Part shown: piece by piece, positions 11,405-24,126 of the stretch
Numbering within the stretch: position 1 is the stretch's first letter
Layout: every line of letters begins with the position of its first letter
Source: Myotis daubentonii
Taxonomy: Eukaryota; Chordata; Mammalia; Chiroptera; Vespertilionidae
Direction: 5' to 3'
Assembly: GCF_963259705.1 (NCBI RefSeq)
Contig: NC_081840.1
Location: forward strand, 147,223,549 to 147,287,548
Length of the DNA: 64,000 bases
Program-made: the position numbers and the translations under genes
Notes under the pieces: model-generated
The model's input: the letters and a program-made list of their open reading frames with translations, nothing else
Database searches by the model: none
Told to the model about the DNA's origin: nothing

Positions 11405-11955
11405 CTTTGGAATCAACCTTGATTCCTCTCACTCTTTCCCACCCTGCTGACTATAACTTCAAAATCCATAACCTCACCTCTGCTCACCATCTCCACTGGC
11501 TATGTAGGTCTGAGCCAACATTATTTCTCAATTGCAACATTCTCTTAACAGGTCTCTCTGCTTTTATCCTTACTCTCGTATCTGTTCCCTCCATGGCCTA
11601 TTCTTAGCACCATTACCAAAATAACATTTTTTAAAAACATTTAAGTCAGACTATGTCTTTCCTCTGTTCAAAGCCTTCTAAGCACTCCAAAATGCAGTAT
11701 CCTTACAGTGGCCTAATGGGTCCCACATGCTGCCCATGATTACTGCTTCTCCTATCACTTGGTCCCATGCTCACCCTACTTCCCAGCACACTGGCCTCTG
11801 GCTCACACACACCAGGGATGCTCCAACCTTGAAGTCTTTGCTCTAGTAGTTCCTCTGCCTGGAATGCTCTTCCCACAGATATCTGCCAGCTAACTTCAGT
11901 CTCTGCCTCGTTCTTCTCATGACCTTATTCTCTGTGTTTCTAGTTTCTCCTCTTC
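11405..11955 (+). mobile_element. L2 LINE fragment (3' half)
   Basis: Shows the L2 text order: 'ttcaaaatccataacctcacc', 'cagactatgtctttcctctgttcaaagccttctaa', 'cactggcctctggctcacacacaccagg', 'cctctgcctggaatgctcttcccacagatatctgccagctaac'. Frames are broken. Confidence 0.65.
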
Positions 11956-11959
11956 TGTC

Positions 11960-12160
11960 CCTTTTAATGACACTTGTCATTGGATTCAGAGCCCATTCAG
12001 ATAACGCAAGACAGTCTCATCTTGAGATCTTTGACTTGATCATGTACACAGACCCTTATTTAAAATGAGATCATATCCACAAATTCCAGTGATTTAGATA
12101 TGGACACATCTTTCAGGGGCCACCATTCAAGCCACTATACTAGGTATACCCAGGTTAGCA
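11960..12160. repeat. Old interspersed repeat fragment
   Basis: Contains 'tgacacttgtcattggattcagagccca', 'tctcatcttgagatct' and 'ggacacatctttcaggggccaccattcaa', phrases of a common old mammalian LTR/MER repeat. The family is not named because the ends are not visible. Confidence 0.45.
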
Positions 12161-12169
12161 TGTCTTCTC

Positions 12170-15100
12170 CTAGGATCCCTGCATTTAGAGAAAGTGGTTT
12201 CTGCCGTGAGGAAGCCCTGTGGTTGTCACCTGGTGCCAATGATAGACTAGCTCCAATAGACACTCCAAGCTTCGATATCTGTGTTTGTGGGTGTCTCCAG
12301 ATGTAAGAATACTTTGATTTTATTATTTTTCAGCAAGGTTTATATGGATTACATGTTAAATAATAAGCAATATAAAAATAGTAATAGACTATTTTACCTT
12401 TTCGTGTTCTATGTCTGTAAAATCCAGGGTGTGTTTTGTACTTGGAGCACATCTCCATTCCAATTACAGGGCTCAGTTAGGCACACATGGCGAGTGGTTT
12501 CCATACTGGAAAGCACAGGCCTAGAGAAATGTGTAGAGCATAGTCAATACTGAACAAGATTATTAAATAAATAAATGATTGAATGAAGTATCCTAGTGGT
12601 GCAACTGCTACACAGAATGAAACCCTCAAGAGAGAAAAAAAAAGTGACTCAATATGGGGAGTTGTGCTGACTTGCAAAGAACAATGATGAAAGACCCCTT
12701 CAAAATCTATCTCAGAAGACAGAAAGAGCTTAGTCTTGCAGAATTAGGGGCAGGGCAAATTTCTTAAATACCATTTTCTTGGAAGGAAAATCCAAATGTA
12801 GGGTGATATTGGCTTGGAGTTAAATAGTGACCTCAGTAGAGTTTATTTTTAAAGAATGACCCTTTTTTATCCTATAACTCCTTCTACATTTGAAGTCACA
12901 AAACCAGAGAACTTGACTCCTGTAAATGTATACTCACAAATATGGACTTAGAAAGAGGCTTCACCCAGCAAAGACTGTAGTCCAGCTGTTGGGAAAGTCC
13001 TCATGCAACTTTTTTATGTTCTAAAAAAAAAAAAAACCAACAACACACACAAAACAAAACAAACAGAATTCATGGGTTTGTCTTGCAGATGCTGGAGAAC
13101 ATCTTCTGCTCTTAGGCCTCAAAGGCACTGGTGTAAATTAAAACATGAAAGGTAGTCCGTGTCTTTATGGCCTCCATTACCACCATGCTCACCCCCCGGG
13201 TTCTTGCATGGCCATTTCATAGTTTCCCAAGCCTGGCATGTTTACTTAGTGCTGGGAACATGATTGCGTAAATTAAGTTCTCTGACACAAACACACCATT
13301 AGCTCTCTCTAAATTGGATGATCACTAATCTCTCATAATTTACTGTGCATGAATGCTATAGCACTTCCTGAAGTGCCAAAACAAACTGTCAACAGTTTTA
13401 AGATATAGCAGGCCATTAATCTATTTAAACCACGTCCTCGTACTTTCCTTTCATTAGCATTATGAACGAGGAAACAGCTTCACTTTCTAAATTCTCCTAC
13501 TGAATGGGGCCTCGACCTGAGCCACTTGCCCAACCTGCTCTCCTTTCAAAATGGCATTTAAAACACGATTCGTTACTGAGCTTAGGTTTGCCAGCCAAAA
13601 GCCTCTCCACTTAGTAAAATAAAGTTATACTGAGTCATGTCAAACAATTTCTGCTTTGGTATAACCTTCAGAGGAAGCATTTTGAAAAAACATCTGAAGT
13701 CTGAAAGAGAAAACATTCCTTACAGATAATTTCCTTTATGAAGTTAGTAAGTTAAGAACTCAGTATAGACTATAAACTGTTCAAAAGATTAACTATCAAT
13801 CTTTGTCTTCACATTTGACTTGGGGGGGGGGGGGCGGGGGTGGAAATCTTGTTTTTGCAACGCTTCATTTCCCCTCTAAGATCAATGAACGCTTTTACCT
13901 CTATAGCGATTGTAATAAAACATCTCTTTGAACTCTTGTAAATCTCTCCTTTGATGCGAGATTTGAGAATATAAAGTATTAACTGAACTATCACCAGGAA
14001 GCCTACATCTTGTTATAAAACTTGTTGTGTCCTTCTCCATGCTTTCAGGGTCGCTAACTAGCCAGCTGCAGGACAGATTTTTCCGAATGGAGCAGATGAT
14101 GAGCTGACAAATATTCCAGTGGTCGCATTGTGTTTAATGTGATCTTCATTTTCTTCTCTTTGTTTCTGCATAGAGGCCAAGTCAGTGTTCATACATTAAA
14201 TGTTAATGCTTTTCATTATTTTGAAGGCAGAGTCAGGAAGGCAGCCTGACTTGAGGAAACCTTCCTTTAAAATGAAGATAATGTCTCAAACAGTTCCAAC
14301 TTCTATATATGTGAAAATTATTTACATATTATATGAGGGAGCCTAAAAAACTCAAATGTTACACCTTTCAAATACAACCATTTTGTGGTTACATTTATAT
14401 TTTATCTCTATATGTTTAAATGCCTATCTCTTAAAAATGCATTTCTCATGCTCATTAACTCTGCTTCTTTATGGAAAATTTAGGATATGTAACTAATTTT
14501 CTGCACATATTTTTTATTTTTATACTATTTGTAGCTAGAATGGTTGCATTTTGCCAGCAAATTATCTAAGAAAGAATAGGAGTGTCTTGTCAAATATTTA
14601 CCAATAATGCAAACTTATTTTATGGGCTTTTACTCATAGCCAGATATACTATAGAAGCAAAACAACCTGTAATGAAGAGGAAAATTTGCATATTTTAAAA
14701 ATACATTTCAACCTAATTAGTATGTAGTTTTAAATAATTTTTATGGTATAAAATTTGAACTATAATATAAATTTAACTTTTTTGAAGTTTGAGATTTTAC
14801 TGATCTTTTTTTCTCTAGAAATAAAACATTTTTAAACTTTGTCTATTTCTTTAATAAATAACAGTAACATATAAATTATTCATATACATGTATATGTTCA
14901 GTGGCAAATACCAATAGACTCACTATAGCAAATGCTATGTACTCTCCTTCCATTTGTCTTTTATACTCTATCCTCATGCCCTTCCCTCTTTCTCACCTCC
15001 TTACTGTGTAGATTGTTTTAACCTCCAGCAAGTTTCCCCACTTCCTGTCAAATTTTTCAGCACAAACATCTAAGAGCCAATCCTGGATTGAGGAGTCTAC

Positions 15101-15645
15101 AAAATTATGGATTCTTTTTGGTAGCTTAGGGGAAAAGTTTGTAAACATTAATGCAACCACAGTAATAAATTGCATTCCACATGGTTAACAAATTGTGATT
15201 AGCATTATTTTGAGAGAAAATGTAGACAGAGGTGGAGAGTCTGAGAATCCTCCTCCGTAGAAGTAAAATGTAACTAAGCTGAGACCTGAAAGATAAACCA
15301 ATTTCTGCAGTCATGATCCTCATAGTTGGAAAACCAGACCAGTAACGCAGTGATTAAATGTTCTGTCAACTAAGAAAATGACTTTCATAACTTTACTTTC
15401 AGCAGGTCGCATTTTCATTCAGAGTGCCTCACGGGAGTAACACAAAATGTAACACACTGTTGGTTCACAAACTATTTGGCAGGCCATATGACACTGCTGA
15501 TAGCTGAACATTTTTTACCTATAACAACCCAAAATAGGGAAATGAAACCCCTCCTACAGTCCATTTACATGCCTTTCATCCCCATGTGACAGTGATTATA
15601 ACACCAGAAGAGCCTGTGAAAATTCTCTGCCTTGTACAATCTCGA
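12170..15645. other. Unassigned; possible conserved non-coding sequence
   Basis: No repeat family is recognised apart from the A-run at 13021-13034 and the G-run at 13822. 13190-13700 and 14030-14260 are balanced in composition and repeat-free, so they are candidates for ancestral single-copy or conserved non-coding DNA; conservation cannot be tested here. Minus-strand frames of 60-66 codons look accidental. Confidence 0.4.
13822..13840. repeat. Poly-G tract
   Basis: Thirteen G, one C, then five G. Length is likely variable or error-prone. Confidence 0.9.
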
Positions 15646-15664
15646 TTTAAAAACACCAACTTGG

Positions 15665-15894
15665 CCGAAACCGGTTTGGCTCAGTGGATAGAGTGTCGGC
15701 CTGCGGACTGAAGGGTCCCGGGTTCGATTCCGGTCAAGGGCATGTACCTGGGTTGCGGGCACTTCTCCAGTGGAGGATGTGCAGGAGGCAGCTGGTCGAT
15801 GTTTCTCTCTCATCGATGTTTCTAACTCTCTATCTCTCTCCCTTCCTCTCTGTAAAAAATCAATAAAATATATTTAAAAAAAAAATAAATAAAT
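15665..15894 (+). mobile_element. Young Ves SINE
   Basis: Full consensus order: 'ccgaaaccggtttggctcagtgg', box B GGTTCGATTCC (15721-15731), 'gtcaagggcatgtacctgggttgcgggcac', 'tctctctcatcgatgtttctaactctc', A-rich tail ending (AAAT)n. Flanked by AAAAACACCAACTTGG at 15649-15664 and 15895-15910. Confidence 0.95.
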
Positions 15895-15909
15895 AAAAAC
15901 ACCAACTTG

Positions 15910-16158
15910 GCCCTGGCCAGGAGGCTCGATTGGCTGGAGCATCGTCCCATACACCAAAAGGTTGCGGTTTGAGTCCCTGTCAGGGCAGATGCCCAGATTG
16001 TGGGTTCAATCCCCAGTCAGGGTGTGTACAGGAGGCAACCAATCAATATTTCTCTCGGACATCAATGCTTCTCTCTCTCTCTTTCTCTCTCTCTCCCTTT
16101 CTCTCTCTCTCTAAAATCAATAAACATATCCTCAGGTGCAGATTTTTAAAAACAACTG
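15910..16158 (+). mobile_element. Older tRNA-derived bat SINE
   Basis: Head 'ccctggccaggaggctcgattggctggagcatcgtcccatacaccaaaaggttgcgg', CT-rich middle, end 'aaaatcaataaacatatcctcaggtg'. Its right duplication TTTAAAAACACCAACTTG (16159-16176) matches 15646-15663, left of the younger SINE, so the younger copy entered the same target later. Confidence 0.9.
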
Positions 16159-16430
16159 TTTAAAAACACCAACTTGTCCCATTGCCAAAGGTATAAGCAT
16201 TGCACAGTGACCTGAATTCCAGAAAGAGTTCACAGTTTCCAAAGGAACTTAATGCTTACATCTGGAAGAGAAATTACATTTTGTTGCCCACTTAAAGTTC
16301 AGGATAATAATTGACACTCAGTAAGTCTGAAGACATAAAAATGTTCCTTCTAGTAATTTTTGCTACTTGCCCCGCTCCACTCCCAACATTTTTTCTCTCC
16401 TTTGGTATTCAATAAATGTATAGAGGACAC

Positions 16431-16688
16431 CAGCAATTTTCAACCTTTTTCATCTCATGGCACAATTAACTAATTACTAAAGTTCTGCAGCACACCAAAA
16501 ATACATTTTTTGCCAATCTGACAAAAAAATAGGTATGATTTTTATTCATTCACAACAGTCGGCTATTGTGTTGGCTGCAATCATGTTTTCATTTTACAGA
16601 CTAAGGGAAAAGAGGTCAGTGCCCCTGATGAAGTAGTCAAGTATTGCATGTTTTAAAATTCTTGCAGCACACCTGTTGAAAATTTCTG
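16431..16688. mobile_element. Non-autonomous hAT-like element
   Basis: Inverted ends CAGCAATTTTCAAC (16431-) and, at the right, GTTGAAAATTTCTG (to 16688); subterminal 'gcagcacac' is repeated at both sides. The 8-bp flanks (GAGGACAC / CAATAAAC) do not match, so it is old or the ends are slightly misplaced. Confidence 0.6.
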
Positions 16689-17128
16689 CAATAAACCATA
16701 TAGAGAAAAATTAACAGTATTACTTATTGATAGGTTATCTTACTTTTCTGTTTGGTTATATTTGGAGTGCTTGAGCAATGAAAATAGAAGTATGCACAGA
16801 TAAGGATTATCCTTATAGGCATGAATTAGCTTACTAACTAGATACAAAAGAGTATAAAAATGTGAAGACATTAATAGAATGCAACGTTTCACTTGAGGGC
16901 TCAGGTAACCTTTGTGGGTAATTTTGAAAATACTTGTGTGGATTCATGGAAGGGTTTGGAACCAGTTAGCTAACTTGTTAATGCGTCTTACATTCTCTAC
17001 TAGGTCTTGTTTTATATGTTTGAAAACTAGCCACTAAAAATTAGGATGTTAATTAGCTAACACTGATACTTCTGGGCCCATGATAGGCATAAGATGCACC
17101 TAATTCAGTGTATATATCAATTAAATGA
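16689..17128. other. Unassigned AT-rich sequence
   Basis: No open frame over 60 codons and no recognisable repeat. Confidence 0.4.
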
Positions 17129-17142
17129 AGACTCAAGCTTCT

Positions 17143-17368
17143 GCCCTAGCTGGTTTGGCTCAGCAGATAGAGTGTCGGCCTGCAGGCTCAAAAGAGTCCC
17201 AGGTTCGATTCCGGTCAAGGGCATGTACCAGGGTTGCGGGCACATCCCCAGTAGGGGGAGTGCAAGAGGCAGCTGAATCGATGTTTCTCTCTCATCGATG
17301 TTTCTAACTCGCTCTCCCTCTCCCTTCCTCTCTGTAAAAAATCAATAAAATACTTTTTTTTTAAAAAA
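17143..17368 (+). mobile_element. Ves SINE
   Basis: Box A-like TGGCTCAGCAG and box B GGTTCGATTCC, complete body and T/A-rich tail. Target duplication AGACTCAAGCTTCT (17129-17142) / AGACTAAAGCTTCT (17369-17382), one mismatch. Confidence 0.94.
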
Positions 17369-17382
17369 AGACTAAAGCTTCT

Positions 17383-17815
17383 TCTTGAAAATAATGAATA
17401 TCTAATAATAAAAAAAAAAACACAGAAATGACTGAAACAGTGAGACCTTTAAAAAAATATACTGTGAGGCCTTCAGCACTTACAGTCAGTTGTCTCTGTA
17501 CTTCAAAGAACTTTAAAAACAAGAAATAATATAATATTTCTTTGAAGAGAATGATGCTTATTATTCTCATTTATTATCCTCTCTACTAAACACATGGGTC
17601 AGATTCCCTTTGGGCAGTGTTTCCAGTTTCCAAAGTCTTTCCTCCACTTTTACTACTAAGTGCTAATAGCTAGAGTTTTTGTTTTGTTTTGTTTTGTTTG
17701 TTATGTGGTTTGTTTGTTTTTAGTATTGCCACCAGACACAAAGAGCACTTTTGCTCTAGAGAAATGTAATTCTAAAGGTAAAGAAACAAATCTGAGGCAT
17801 ATCAAGACTGACTGA
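17383..17815. other. Unassigned, with (GTTTT)n tract
   Basis: A-run at 17411-17420 and a (GTTTT)n/(GTTT)n tract at about 17678-17720; otherwise no signal. Confidence 0.4.
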
Positions 17816-18110
17816 TATTACTATTTCACTCATGTAATATGCTAGAATGTTAGAAACATTAATTCATTTTATTCCTAAAACAGGTCTGCAATTTTGGTGT
17901 TATTTTTCTTATTTTAAAGATGACAGAAAAGCCTTAAGAAACTAATGATCTTATTACAAAGCTAATAAGCAATAAAGCTGGGACATTGATCTGCTCCATC
18001 ATACTGATCATTTATTGATTACCTACTATGTGTCAGTCACTCACCACACTGCATTTTTTAATACTCACCCCACAAAATAGTCTTTAGTAACCCCTTTTTA
18101 TAGCTGTGGA
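17816..18110 (-). mobile_element. Diverged MIR-type relics
   Basis: Minus-strand MIR order is faintly visible: 'attcattttattcctaaaacaggtct ... attttaaagatgacagaaaagccttaagaaactaatgatcttattacaaagctaataagc', then a second start 'catttattgattacctactatgtgtcagtcac'. Confidence 0.5.
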
Positions 18111-19510
18111 AATTGAAATTAAGGAAGGTCAGTTATGCAATTTCTTCTGTGCCACCATGTCTCTGAAAGGTGCACAGGAACAAAGATTTTCAATTCAGAG
18201 TCTGGTTTCTACTCCAAGCATTATTCATCCACCAGTCATTAGCATACTTAGTTACTCTCACACTTCATCTTATTCCCAATCCTTGGAGGTAATTATTTGT
18301 CCCCTGTGATCATTACAAATAGCTTGATACACAATTACCTATGCTTTGGATTGTTTGATTTTAGTGAAATATCTCCAAATGCCCTGGAATATAAGCTCCC
18401 ACTTTTAACTATCATATCATTAGTGATTATTAATGTGAGAGCAGAAATGGCTATTTCAATACAAACAGCTTCAGTGACCCTGAAATTACCAAAGCAAAAG
18501 CTCATAGATCCCAACTACCAAAGCAGCCATGGATCTGCTAAGAACAGCCCTGATCACAGCCAGAGTCTCCGCATAGTTTTTGATTTGATATATGATATGG
18601 CAGTTCAAGACACTACAGTTTTGAGAGTTAATTTATTTTGCTCCTCCGTGTTCCAAATTTAACTTCTGGTTTTAATTTAAAATCATCATAAACTATTTAT
18701 AACTTATCAGTAAAATGTACATTTACAGAAAGTCAATTCTAGGTCATAGAAGAAATCCTTGGTTTTGTTTTAGGAGGAAAAACGAGTCCAGAGCATCAAT
18801 ATAAAACACCATTAAATATGTGCACACATCCTCCTCCTCATTCCCTGCATCCCAAAATGGAGAATTTTCCTTCTCCCCTCAGCTTATATATTTTATAGTA
18901 GGTCCAACTTTAGGTTAACCTTGGATTCAACACAGCCTCTCTGTAAGTTACATTCTTACTGGAACTTGATGTGAATCACTTCCCACCAGTGACCGACAAT
19001 TACATGAAATAGTGAAATTTTAAAACTGAACTAGGTATGTGACTAGTTGGGAAATAAAGTTTTTTATTATTTTTTAACTGACAGACAGGTGTGCATTATT
19101 CTTCCAGAGTTTCACAATGAGGCCAGAAGAAAAACACTATAGTATATATATTTCCCCAAGACTGTGAACTGAATTTTGTAACATAAAGCTGTTCTCGATT
19201 TCTAACAACCAATTCCACACTCTGGGTCACAGAACTTTGGTTTTTAAATTCAAAAATTAATGAGGATGGAAAGCAGAACCACAAGTAGCAGATTACAACA
19301 TAGCTCAGGATTTTTATTTTTAAAAAAAATTTAGCTGGGGATAGAGGATACACAAATTTTGGTAAAATACCTGCTTGGGTGGTTTCAAAGGTGATGGAGT
19401 AAGGATCATATTATCTGTTTATACAGAGAAAACTTCTAGGGCCATATGTGTTAAGAACTGGGCAAAGAAATGGGGACATTTGTGGTGAAAATTGTTTCTA
19501 GTTCTTATAG
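18111..19510. other. Unassigned sequence
   Basis: Includes a 121-codon plus-strand frame (18297-18662) with no recognisable domain and ordinary AT-rich composition. No repeat ends are seen. Confidence 0.4.
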
Positions 19511-19526
19511 ACCATATAGTCTATTG

Positions 19527-19749
19527 CAGTGGTTCTCAACCTTCCTAATGCCGTGACCCTTTAATACAGTTCCTCATGTTGTGGTGACCCCCAATTTCAT
19601 TGTTACAAATTGAACATGATTAAAGCATAGTGATTAATCACAAAAACAATATGTAATCATATATGTGTTTTCCGATGGTCTTAGGCGACCCCTGTGAAAG
19701 GGTCATTCGACCTCCAAAGGGGTCGCAACCCACAGGTTGAGAACCGCTG
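19527..19749 (-). mobile_element. SPIN-family hAT MITE
   Basis: 223 bp bounded by CAGTGGTTCTCAACCTTCC and its inverted partner GGTTGAGAACCGCTG, with a perfect 8-bp target duplication GTCTATTG (19519-19526 and 19750-19757). Internal signature on the minus strand: GTCGCCTAAGACCATCGG, 'gtgattaatcactatgctttaat', 'aacatgaggaactgtatt'. This is the SPIN (Space Invader) layout known from bats and several unrelated tetrapods. It lacks transposase and would have moved in trans. Confidence 0.93.
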
Positions 19750-19757
19750 GTCTATTG

Positions 19758-20075
19758 GGAAGACGACTGAATAAATGATCGCAAAATAAATAATGGAATA
19801 TAACTCAGACAGTGTAGAGAAAAGTTCAGGAACCTGTGAGGACCTATAAAGAGAGAACCTGACCTGGTTGGTTTGGGGAGCGAGCAGTGGAGACATAGGG
19901 TGGTCTTCTCTGAGGAAGTTTTGTGGGAATGGAGTAGCCAGCCAGACAACAGGGAGTGGGCAGTGCGGGCACACATTCTCCAGTGCCTTCATGACATACT
20001 GACAAAGGAACAGTTTCTTTAAGTGGCATCCCCAGATCCACTGGGACCTATTTGGGATTCTTGCAAAATTATGTA
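19758..20075. other. Unassigned sequence
   Basis: Overlapping minus-strand frames of 65-136 codons, the longest running into the SPIN element. No family resemblance; probably chance. Confidence 0.4.
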
Positions 20076-21420
20076 TAGTCATGCATCGCATAACATCTCA
20101 GTCAACGACCATCCACATATGCGATGGTGGTCCCATGAGACTGTAACGACCTGAATTTCCTATAAGAAATGGAAGGCTATATAGTTCAGGAGGAATTTTT
20201 TTCTCTCTGATGTGAACAATATTTTGGGGGCTTGGAAATAGATTCCCTCTCACTCACAGCACCTCAATTTTGAGTGCGCAGATTACATCCCAGTCGGTCA
20301 GTTACTGACATGTCAGCACAGAGGAGCCCGTCCCCCCAGCACTATGTATTCAGAGGGCACTAAAGCCTTCCCAGACCTAGCTTGCTGGTGTTCAGGACAC
20401 ATTGCTAGAAATTCTTAGTTGGGGACCTAAGATCCTAAACAGGAGCACGGGTCCATGGAGACACTGAGGGAGAGCACTCTGGTAGCATGGAGCCAGCCTG
20501 TCCCTGCACTTTGGAAGTATTTTCAGACTGTAATAATGTAAAACTTAAGTAAGTTCTATTTCTTCCATCAACTCAAGGCCAGAAAGAGCTCATTGTGCCA
20601 GATAGGTGTTATGTAACCAAAACAAATTTCTAGAGTCAAAATATTAAGTCCTCAATTTTATACCCTTTTCGTGTTAAACACCCTCTTTTTGTTGTTGTTT
20701 TTAAAAAACAAACACCTAAGTAGTGCTCCAACATGCAATAGCTAAAAACCACATTGCATGGCACTCCCCTATGTTCCTTTAGCTCTCCATCTTGATACCT
20801 TATTCCTACGGATCCTCAGGCCACCTTTCGCTCCCTCCTGACCGTCAGTATTACAGGGGTCTATGCCTGACCCAGCCAGTTTCTCCTAAATATTCTCAAA
20901 CGGTCCAGCCCACTCCCTGTTCATGAAGCAGCATGGACAGCTTTGGTGTTCTACTTCTGACCTCGTCTGCAGGACACAGGGGGGAAGGCTTGTGGGACGG
21001 TGATTATAAAGCCCACAGCAGTGGACAGTGATGGGCTAGGCTAGGCCTTCACAGTCACTCACCATCACCCACTGACTCACCCAGAGCAACCTCCAGTCCT
21101 GCAAGCCCCATTCATGGTAACTGCCCTATGTAAGTGAATCACATTTTGAATCTTTTATACTGTATTTTTTAATTTACCATTTCTGTGGTTAGGTATGTTT
21201 AGGTACACAGATCCTTATCACGTGTTACAGTTGTGTACAGTAACATGCTGCACAGACTAGTAGCTTAGGAGCGGTGGGCAATGCCATATAACCTAGGTGT
21301 GTGGTGGGGTTTATCATCTAAGTTTGGGTAAGTGCACTCTGTGATGTTTTTACAGCAACAACATTGCCTAATGACACAGTTCTCACAATACATCCTTGTC
21401 GTTGAGCGACTCAGGACTGC
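20076..21420. mobile_element. Ancient full-length DNA transposon relic (~1.35 kb)
   Basis: Inverted ends: left AGTCATGCATCGCATAAC near 20077, right GTTGAGCGACTCAGGACTGC ending 21420. Near the right end are 'cagcagtggacagtgatgggctaggc', 'cactgactcacccagagcaacctccagtcctgcaagccccattcatgg', 'gtgtacagtaacatgctgcacag' and 'taacctaggtgtgtgg'. This order matches a common old mammalian DNA element that I cannot name with certainty (Tigger- or hAT-class). No transposase frame survives. Confidence 0.6.
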
Positions 21421-23711
21421 ATTTTTTAAAAAATCATGACCACAGAAAAGAAACAACTGGCCTAAATTTCCTCAGCACACTTTTACCATTGGTCGTATAT
21501 TTTAACTAGATATAAAATTTGTTCAATCTTTATCATTCATGCCATAAGGATTGATTTATCTTGGAAGACTTTCATTAAATTGTTTGACTTGCTTATTCTC
21601 CTAGTGGAGGGCACACCGCACGTCCCTCTTTGCATTGTTCCTGCCACCCCTTCCTCACAGGGCATCTCCAGCCTCTGCAAGGATTTAGCCCCAGTTTCCC
21701 CAGGAGACCAGAGTCCTCCTCCCCTTGCCAAGGCTCTTCTTTTCCTTAGTGGTGAACACTCACATGGGAGCTTTTTCCTTGACGACCCCCAATAAAAAGC
21801 AAAAAACCCCAAGAAAGAAAAAAATGGCCTTTTGTGCAAATAGGCCACACCTATCACATTTTATGTTCCAAGGCTATTAATACGACTAGAATTTGCCAGT
21901 GTAAATATAGATTTTATTAAACTGGAAATAGGAACCTTGATAATGATACTTGGTCCCCAGCATGAACAAGGGATTATATGTTCCTGTCAATGAACGACGT
22001 TAAAATGATTACCCCCAAAAAATGTATAAACATTGCAAAATATTGATTTGGCTTGGAATAAGAATGCAAATGTCTTATTTGGGGTTGCTTCAATCTGACA
22101 CGTTTTACACTTATTTGTATACTCATCTTAATAGCATGTCAGGGGTAGAAAATGTACGTGACTTATTGCAAAATGCCTCTAATTACTTCCCAAACTAAGT
22201 ATAATAACAAAATTTATTTTCTTTCTAGTCCTATGGGGATTTATAGTCCTTGATTCAACGATATTATATTGGCTTATTTAAAACTGGGATAAAGTAGAGA
22301 TGTAGGAAATCATCTCCATAATTTTTAAATGATAACAAAGATGGAGAAATGTTCTTTTAATAGATGTCTAGTCCATTAAGCATTACCAAATAATTTTAAA
22401 AGATGTTTGTCATTTTCTTCCAGACTGTCCTCCAATCAATGTTTCCCGGAAATCCAGTTCAAGTTTACAAACTTCAGTTCAAGGCGTTTAATCATATTTA
22501 ATGGTTTTACTTCTTTTCCCACAGCTTCTTGCCCTTCAAATCCCTAACAAGAATCAACTTCTCTTAAAATTTTTTTCAAAAAAGGACTTTATGCAAGGTT
22601 TGTTAGATTTCACCAAAGTGCCCAGACCTCATAAACTTAAAAGACCCTTTGTATGGTAATCTTTTGGCAAACCAGTGGCAACCACCTGAAGCCAGTTGTA
22701 ATTTAAATTTAACAGAATTGGAAGACCTAGGCTTTTACCTAACTCTTGAAACAAATCAAACAACCCCGAAGGTTGATCATTTTTCAGATGGAGTCTTTTA
22801 TAGTTACATGGTTCACATATATTGTTTTTCCTGGAACTAGACTAAGATATATGAAAATATCACAAGAAACACTCTTACTTGTGATACTTTCAATCCAATT
22901 GGCAGCAGAACGTAAAGATACATCATAGGAAAATCTATTGTTATGAGATTTCCAGCAGAGCTTTGCATCCTCCAGAAAAACCTAGAGAAACATTCAAACT
23001 GGACCCTCTCAACCTTTTGGCATTCATCTCTCACTGTGACGCTGTGTTCTCTGCCACTTTTGTCTACTCTTTATTCTGTAATAGGTAGGTGGGTTATTAC
23101 ACAATAGGTAGCCTCAAAAATCAATGCAACCAAAAAAACAGATTTTAAAAGTTCAATGCAGATCCAAGCCAATTTTATCAACTCAGGTCAAAAGGTTTCA
23201 TTACTCAGAAAGCATGCTTTATAATGCAAAATGAAGGAAAAAAAATGAAGCTGGCTTTCACCCTTTACTGGAAATAATCGCTGCTTCCCTGACAATAGTT
23301 CCATTGCCTTAAATTAATGTTTTTCTGTAATTAAGTTTAGGATGAGACCTGGTCACCCAAAGTTGAAGAAACACAAAATTGAGCCTTTTCTAGTTTTAGG
23401 ATTTCCATGTAATGAGTCTCTACTTAAAGGTCATGCTCTATTAACAGAATCCACCAAAAGATCTTACGTACCAGCTCATTATTGAAAATGAATACAAAGC
23501 CAACATTATATTGCCCAAGGGCTTAACATCCTATATAGATCATGGAATCAATGATTACACTGAGAAAGCCATAATGCATTTGTTCATTTATTCATTCAAC
23601 ATACCTTTACTGAGTACCTACTCTATGTCTGGTTTTGTGCTATTGCTTTATAATTTGCAAATTTTTACAGAAGTCTTACTCATATTATTTTATTAAGAAG
23701 AAATACTAGCT
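21421..23711. other. Unassigned; possible ancestral single-copy DNA
   Basis: No repeat termini before the SINE at 23712, except a faint MIR/L2-like 'cattcaacatacctttactgagtacctactctatgtctgg' at 23590-23635. The 106-codon minus frame at 21537-21857 overlaps a plus frame and lacks motifs. Confidence 0.4.
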
Positions 23712-23925
23712 GCCTGGCCTGCATGGTTCAGTGGTTGAGTGTCAACCTATGAAACAAGAGCTAACAGTTTGATTCCCAGTCAGGGCACATGCCTGGGTTG
23801 CGGGCTCGATCCCCAGTGTTGGGCGTGCAGGAAGCAACTGATCAATGATTCTCTCTCATCATTGATGTTTCTATCTCTCCCTTCCTTTCCCTCTCTAAAA
23901 TCAATAAAAATTTATTTTTTTAAAA
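23712..23925 (+). mobile_element. Ves-related SINE (variant head)
   Basis: Head 'gcctggcctgcatggttcagtggttgagtgtcaacctatgaa', box B-like GTTTGATTCCC, 'ggcacatgcctgggttgcgggctcgatccc'. Perfect 17-bp duplication AAGAAGAAATACTAGCT (23695-23711 / 23926-23942). The head differs from the young Ves copies; another member with this head is at 30002. Confidence 0.92.
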
Positions 23926-24126
23926 AAGAAGAAATACTAGCTATTAATATAAATTAAACACCTTCCCCAATACCATGCAACTCCAAATACTATCATTTTC
24001 ATCCTGGAACTAGTCTCCCTATTCCCATTGATTACTCTCAACACTCCATTCTCTACAAATTGACCAAAATTATATTTTTAAAATGTAAATAATATATTAT
24101 TTTTCCATGTTGAAAATACTCTAAAT

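Noticed and set aside
18297..18662. 121-codon plus-strand frame
   Set aside because: No recognisable motif, AT-rich codons and no splice or promoter context; within the range of chance frames in this much DNA.
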